Source: Nitrospira sp. (lineage in GTDB: Bacteria > Nitrospirota > Nitrospiria > Nitrospirales > Nitrospiraceae). From it: a stretch of 64,000 bases of DNA. The position numbers were made by a program, and so were the translations under genes. The stretch covers positions 2,866,800 through 2,930,799 of the forward strand of contig CP126122.1 of NCBI GenBank assembly GCA_030123565.1, in the 5' to 3' direction. The notes beneath the pieces were generated by a model, which was not told the DNA's origin, searched no databases, and worked only from the letters and a program-made list of their open reading frames with translations. The stretch's first letter is position 1. Each line of letters begins with the position of its first letter. Positions 59,614-64,000 of the stretch are shown here, piece after piece.

Positions 59614-60105
59614 ATGCATATGATATGGACCGTATCTATCATCCTCACCTCTCTGCTACTCTCAGGCTGCGGCGTGACGAAAAGCTCACTCTATCCAGGC
59701 ACAGCACAGACACCCGATCTCAATGAACAGGGCATTCAAATCTTAGGAGAAGTCACTGCCTGTCAAGGCGGACTCTGCCAGAAAGAAGATGGCGGTTATG
59801 AATGGCCGCTGAGCCTCCCTCAGCCACCCCCAGGCTACACCTATCAGCGAGCAATCCAGAAGAAGGCGGCGAAGCAGTTCGGCGTCCCTGAGAATGAACT
59901 CGTCGTCGGCGAGATCAGCGTAGGCTATCGCGCGGAGATTGTCGGCACCATCCGTGGCTGGGAAGCCTCTGCCCTGGTAGGGAGAAAAATTGATGGGACA
60001 GCACCAGTGATTGAGCCCATCAAGCGGCCAGCTCCAGTGGTCAACGCGCCTGCTGAATCTCCCACTCCAGCCAAATATGACCCAACGGCAATTGGCTCGC
60101 AGTAA
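59614..60105 (+). CDS. Predicted lipoprotein, unknown function
   Basis: 163 residues from the ATG at 59614 (GGAG nine bases upstream). Lipoprotein signal MHMIWTVSIILTSLLLSGC. The mature part has a VTACQGGLCQKEDGGYEWPL segment with a cysteine pair that may form a disulfide, a helical AIQKKAAKQFGVPENEL block, and a proline-rich tail. No family recognised. Confidence 0.65.
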   Translation: MHMIWTVSIILTSLLLSGCGVTKSSLYPGTAQTPDLNEQGIQILGEVTACQGGLCQKEDGGYEWPLSLPQPPPGYTYQRAIQKKAAKQFGVPENELVVGEISVGYRAEIVGTIRGWEASALVGRKIDGTAPVIEPIKRPAPVVNAPAESPTPAKYDPTAIGSQ

Positions 60106-60133
60106 GGACGGAAAGACAACAGGGGTCGGGAGT

Positions 60134-60400
60134 CTATTTTTGACCTTCGTCATCTAGAAACCGCCGCACCGGTTCCTGCTGCATCAGACTCAGTGCCCCT
60201 TCGTAAGAGACTCGCGCTTTCGCCGTCCGCCTTAGCCAGCAGCAGAAATCAGCCCAAACCGAATGAGCCCGGTGATAATTCGTGAGATCACCTCGTGCGA
60301 GAATGGCATCGACGAGCCCAGGTCTCACCAACAGTTCGTCGCCCATCGCCACGGCCACGGTCCGAGTCAGCTTGAACACCAAGCGATAAGGTTGCCGCTT
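60134..60400 (-). pseudogene. C-terminal fragment resembling an ECF42 sigma factor
   Basis: The frame LVFKLTRTVAVAMGDELL, then GLVDAILARGDLTNYHRAHS, WLRRTAKARVSYEGALSL and QQEPVRRFLDDE, matches the TPR-like C-terminal extension that ECF42 sigma factors carry (pattern RLNRAVAVAM..GLALVDAL...YHLxxAxRADLLRRLGRxxEARxAYxRALxLxxxxPERRFL). The sigma2 and sigma4 regions are absent, and several conserved residues are changed, so it is a relic. It lies 2 kb from the DGPF gene string, as expected for a former local sigma gene. Confidence 0.65.
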
Positions 60401-60448
60401 CGGCGCATTCAAAAGACAACGACCTGATCCCAAACTGTGACGGAACAA

Positions 60449-61117
60449 TCAACCACCGAAGCTAATATCGCGGCAATTACCACTTGGATTCCGGAATGAC
60501 AAAAACCTCGGTTCAGTCCCTGAACCTTGACAACCATGCCAAAGGATTTGATGGTCGGCGGCGGAAGAAACCCCTTGGCGTCGCAATCTCGTACATTCCA
60601 CATACAACGGAGGAACGGATCATTACAGTGGAAAAGGTGGCGAGAGAAGCTCAGCGCCAGAATGGAACCATCCTCACCGATCTTCGCACACGTGATCGTT
60701 CTTCCTGGCTGGCCTTCTTTCCGATCTTGTGGCTGAACGAATTCGAAGTATCAGCCAATACCTCACGTGAAGCCGGGTTACCCCCATCGGTAGGTCCATT
60801 GCGTGATGACTCTCATGACCGATGAAGATGTGTCGAGAGCATTCTCCGTAGGACCCATTGCACAACGAAGATTGGGCTTCAACAAGCAACCTTCTTCTTC
60901 AGTCCCATGGACGTAGCTCGGCCCTGTTGCCGATTCCCATGGCGCGAGGCTTAGCCCGTTCCGAAGACGTTCTCGCTTCCACTGTTCATCCCAGTCCTCG
61001 GCACAGACCCACCTCACGGGCTCCGGGCAATTCGGTGCGGAGCCCGCAAGATGATCACCGAGCGTCGTTGCTCCCGCGACAGGGACGCCGAGGCTGCGCC
61101 TTCACGGACCGGCGGAT
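60449..61117. other. Intergenic region, possible gene remnants
   Basis: Short frames on both strands lack ribosome sites and known families (for example a plus-strand frame from 60484 and a minus-strand frame with CAEDWDEQWKRERLRNG near 60970). I read it as decayed DNA around the sigma fragment. Confidence 0.4.
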
Positions 61118-61348
61118 TCAGCCGATCTTGGTCACCTCGCTCTCCGACACCTCGGCAGCCTTCGCTCCGCCCGACAACGGTGCTTTCATATTCATTGCAA
61201 CCCGACTGGCGAGATAGACATGCGTCTGGCCGCCCATATTGTCGACACGCACAATGGTGCCTTGCGACGCCGCCTCGCCGAGCGATCGCTGTGCATCGGT
61301 CGCGGACACCTCCCCCTGCAACGTATATCGGTAGTAGTAGGTCTTCAT
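61118..61348 (-). CDS. Small protein, unknown function
   Basis: 76 residues, with GAGGTGTACCG before the ATG. KTYYYRYTLQGEVSATDAQR and GTIVRVDNMGGQTHVYLASR suggest a small alpha/beta fold. The upstream gene ends 9 bp before it, so they form an operon. No family recognised. Confidence 0.6.
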   Translation of the reverse strand: MKTYYYRYTLQGEVSATDAQRSLGEAASQGTIVRVDNMGGQTHVYLASRVAMNMKAPLSGGAKAAEVSESEVTKIG

Positions 61349-61357
61349 CGGTACACC

Positions 61358-61705
61358 TCAAAAAGTAGTGGGACAACTGCGACTACGCCCGTCGATCTCA
61401 ATATATTCTGCCTGCGCCTGGACAATTGTTTCAGCCGTCACATTGTTCAGTTGGTAAAACAGTGCGGTGATGCCGGTTTCGAGAAACGCCGATGGATAGA
61501 CCCAAGAGATCGGATCTGGCGAAGGCCTCAGGTACAACGTCGTTGTGCCTCCGTGCCCAGTGTAACAGAGCAGAATCCGTCTGATCCGGACGATATTGCG
61601 GCCCTGATTCTGGACATACAGCAACGCGGTTGTGCCTGACTTTTGAATCGAAACGACGACCGTCTGGTACTGTTGAAACCCGGTTTCGCAACTGTTGCAT
61701 GCCAT
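61358..61705 (-). CDS. Small protein, unknown function
   Basis: 115 residues, with AAAGGAGGGACTCTCC before the ATG. It is rich in beta strands (TVVVSIQKSGTTALLYVQNQ, IRRILLCYTGHGGTTTLYL, TALFYQLNNVTAETIVQAQ) and starts with two close cysteines (ACNSC). No signal peptide and no family recognised. Followed at 9 bp by the gene at 61118. Confidence 0.6.
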   Translation of the reverse strand: MACNSCETGFQQYQTVVVSIQKSGTTALLYVQNQGRNIVRIRRILLCYTGHGGTTTLYLRPSPDPISWVYPSAFLETGITALFYQLNNVTAETIVQAQAEYIEIDGRSRSCPTTF

Positions 61706-62085
61706 GGAGAGTCCCTCCTTTCGTGCTGATCATGGGATCTTGCGTGCCACCGCAAGACTCGCTTCGAAACGCGATCTCATACCTTTTCAACGGAGCAAGA
61801 AACATTCCGACTCGGATAGTGCCGGATGTGATGGTGTCAAGTGAAGTTACGCAGACGACGTCTCGTTCAGGCCAATGCAGGTATATTGGATGAGATACAG
61901 CGTTGTGAACGAAGAGATACTGACACAGTCCCTTGCCGCCTCGTGCGCCGACCACTCCGTTGACATCGCCCCTCCCACAGTCTAGGTTGGTGCGACAGGT
62001 TGCCCTGGGCATTCGCCTTTCTGCAATCCTGTCATGTCGCTGGAGTCCGTCGTTATCCACCTCTGATCGCCGGCGCACGCTCATC
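61706..62085. other. Intergenic region between divergent genes
   Basis: It should hold the promoters of the minus-strand pair (61705) and the DedA gene (62086). I see no clear motif or gene. Confidence 0.45.
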
Positions 62086-62691
62086 ATGGAATCGGCGTTT
62101 ACCTGGATTTCGTCCTACGGGTACGCAGCCATCTTCGGATTGCTGATGTTGGGAATCGTGGGACTGCCTGTGCCGGATGAAGCGTTGCTGACGTTCGTCG
62201 GGTATCTGAATTTTCGCGGTGAACTCATACTGGCGCCCTCGATCGCATCCGCGTTCCTCGGGAGTGCCTGCGGAATCAGTCTCAGCTATACGTTGGGGCG
62301 CCTCGTGGGACCAGCCCTGCTCACGAAATTCAGCGGAAGGCTCCATATAAATCAGGAACACATCGCGAAGGCGCAGCAATGGGTGCAACGATGGGGAAAA
62401 TACACGCTGCTGATTGCGTACTTTGTGCCGGGAGTGAGACACCTCGCCGCGCTCATGACCGGGATGTCGAAACTCCCGCTGGGAACCTTCATGCGATTCG
62501 CCTACGCCGGCGCGCTGCTCTGGTCCGGCACCTTCATCATGATCGGGTACTGGCTCGGCGAGGAATGGAGTCGCCTCTCACCGGCGCTGCACCGCTCGCT
62601 CCTGCTCTTCGGGCTCGCGATTGGACTATTGCTCATCGCGGGGCTGGTCCTGTTGAGGAAACGGAGCCGGACAGGTGAACCGAGTCTGTGA
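62086..62691 (+). CDS. DedA/SNARE-associated-family membrane protein
   Basis: 201 residues from the ATG at 62086. Several hydrophobic helices (YGYAAIFGLLMLGIVGLPVP, GALLWSGTFIMIGYWLGEEW, LLLFGLAIGLLLIAGLVLL) flank the DedA core: GLPVPDEALLTFVGYL, the GSACGISLSYTLGRLVG glycine helix and YFVPGVRHLAALMTGMSKL, with the conserved F/R-x-x-PGxR. Family members include flippases for undecaprenyl phosphate and other lipids. Complete and of usual length. Confidence 0.9.
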   Translation: MESAFTWISSYGYAAIFGLLMLGIVGLPVPDEALLTFVGYLNFRGELILAPSIASAFLGSACGISLSYTLGRLVGPALLTKFSGRLHINQEHIAKAQQWVQRWGKYTLLIAYFVPGVRHLAALMTGMSKLPLGTFMRFAYAGALLWSGTFIMIGYWLGEEWSRLSPALHRSLLLFGLAIGLLLIAGLVLLRKRSRTGEPSL

Positions 62692-62957
62692 CGCCGCCCA
62701 CCGACTTCAGTTCCGCCGTAAATTTGCAGGAATATCGGCGGCTGTCGATGAAGAAATCGCTGAACCACGCTCTGTTGCGAGAAGCTGAGAGCTCTTTCAT
62801 ACGACGATCTGGTTTCCAATCTTCAGTAGAGATCCGCCAGCGCGGAATGTCCCAGCTGTTCTGCAAGGCCGCGTCAGATGCCGCACAGCTGGTCTGTCTC
62901 GATCGCACCTTTGAGCGGCACCGGCGTCAGAGCCCGGTGCGAACCACCATCCCTTCG
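62692..62957. other. Intergenic region, nothing clear
   Basis: Short frames here run on both strands without start signals or known families. The DedA gene and the COQ4-like gene converge on it. Confidence 0.4.
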
Positions 62958-63943
62958 TCACATCACATTCCCGACCGTTTCCCGATTCGCCGGTCTGAAC
63001 GCCTCCAATGGGAGGATGTTGTATCGCCTTCGCAGGTCCTCGACCTGCTCACCCATCACGGGCCAGTAGTCCCAGCCGCTGTTCAAATCCACATTCATCG
63101 CCGCGCCCCGTCGTAGCGCGACGAGTGCCTTCTCAGGGTCGAAGAATCCCGTTCTCGCTTCGGTAATGGGCGTCATGCGGATACCCACGTGGAATTGCAG
63201 CAGGACGAAAAACACGAAGATCCACGGTTCGCGCCGCTGAAAGCCTGCGCTGAAGCAGGCAACCTGGACTTCTTCTTCGGGGGCCGTTCCATAACCAGAC
63301 AGGACATGCGCGCAATCGTGAAACAGGATCTGTTCCGGTGCGCCACCCCTTTCCCCCGGCAGGGCAAACCCATTCTTGCGACAATATTCCCAATAGGCAC
63401 GGCCGAGTGAACCGGAGGATACTGTTCCAAAGCCTGGTAACGCGCCGCGAGCGCCGCGTTCTCATATTTTCCGGCCATCCCGAGTACAAACGTGAACAGC
63501 CCACGGATCCCCTCCTTCTCCCAAATCTCTTTGACCTTGGGCCGCAACCAGACTCGGCGGACCAAGTCGAGGCGAAGCTGAACGATCTCCCTGTTCAGCA
63601 CATGCCGCAGATTCTTCACCTCGGGAGCGCTGACCTCCAATGCCTGCGCGAAGTGCTCGACCAGGTCAGTCTCTTGCGGACTGGCTTTCCCATCGATCAG
63701 AGACATCACGATCAGGCCCTGCACCAGTTGCCGTCTGATCTGTGGATCTGGAAGCGCCAGGGCCAGTTCCACCGGCGTGACAGGCGCAAGCGGTTCCAGT
63801 TCGTGTGTGGTGCCGAAGATCCGCTGGATGGATTCCATCATGTGTTGTTCCGACGCATCGATCGCCCCGTCCACCATGGCCACGGTTTTCATCGCACGCA
63901 GTCCCCAATAGGCCTGTTCCGAACTCGGCATTTTCAGTTCCAT
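62958..63943 (-). pseudogene. TerB-COQ4-like fusion protein, frameshifted once
   Basis: From the ATG at 63943 (CAAGGAGAATACG upstream). The first 130 residues form a TerB-like helical domain (MKTVAMVDGAIDASEQHMME and IVMSLIDGKASPQETDLVEH). After ALEQYPP near 63419 the frame is lost. In the +1 frame it continues GSLGRAYWEYCRKNGFALPG, then ILFHDCAHVLSGYGTAPEEE, which contains HDxxH-x11-E, the zinc motif of COQ4, and QFHVGIRMTPITEARTGFF to the stop at 62958. Adding one G restores about 328 residues. COQ4 helps ubiquinone synthesis in eukaryotes; the bacterial role is unclear. Either a dead gene or a base-call error. Confidence 0.75.
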
Positions 63944-64000
63944 CGTATTCTCCTTGAATGTAATCGTGGGAAACTCCCGCCGCCGGTGACCAGCACCTGG

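Noticed and set aside
60484-60825. Plus-strand frame of 113 codons after the sigma fragment
   Set aside because: No ribosome site, no recognisable fold, and uneven composition; left as part of a decayed region.

Overview
The window is GC-rich, mostly single-copy bacterial chromosome from a Gram-negative organism: it carries a TolC-type type I secretion system, a tripartite RND efflux pump and many signal-peptide lipoproteins. The gene mix (short CxxC zinc-ribbon proteins, a multi-domain Spy-like protein, COQ4-like and YCII/VOC gene clusters) reminds me of Nitrospira. That assignment rests on protein resemblance recalled from memory, not on a marker gene.

Layout. 1-9.7 kb (minus strand): a type I secretion operon (DUF3467-like protein, HlyB-like ABC exporter, HlyD adaptor, TolC) followed by its probable cargo, an RTX lipase running off the left edge, a secreted protein with two similar halves, and a frameshifted RTX paralogue. 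10.3-16.9 kb: an integrated element bounded by 18-bp direct repeats. One repeat is the 3' end of a tRNA-Glu gene. The element has a large serine recombinase at its right end, phage morphogenesis-type genes at its left end, and a HEPN-domain protein as probable cargo. 17-23 kb: glgB, lipoproteins, a DUF2235 hydrolase, PilZ and zinc-ribbon proteins. 23-29 kb: RND efflux operon (adaptor, pump, outer membrane factor). 29-34 kb: STAS, DUF7002-like, a 1057-residue TPR protein and a lipoprotein. 34.7-40.1 kb: toxin-antitoxin modules, several broken, a membrane beta-propeller protein and a decayed IS3-family insertion sequence. 40-45 kb: PIG-L deacetylase, GNAT, YqgE, a triple Spy-like protein and an FKBP isomerase.

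45-60 kb is the most interesting region. It is packed with small minus-strand genes of the YCII (DGPF), VOC/PhnB, SRPBCC/AHSA1, DUF1428, SDR, DUF1579 and BNR families. Six intergenic copies of a bipartite motif, TGTCGA-N16/17-CGAC, oriented towards these genes, match what is known of promoters read by ECF42-group sigma factors, whose hallmark partners are DGPF proteins. A decayed C-terminal fragment that looks like an ECF42 sigma factor lies at 60.1-60.4 kb. A second, collapsed copy of the YCII-SRPBCC-DUF1428 module lies at 45.3-46.0 kb. I read this as an expanded and partly decaying ECF42 regulon. The window ends with VapBC, lipoproteins, two unknown small genes, a DedA protein and a frameshifted TerB-COQ4-like gene.

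Many genes carry single-base indels (about 10.04, 39.18, 48.32 and 63.42 kb). They are annotated as seen, but residual sequencing error is a real alternative to decay.
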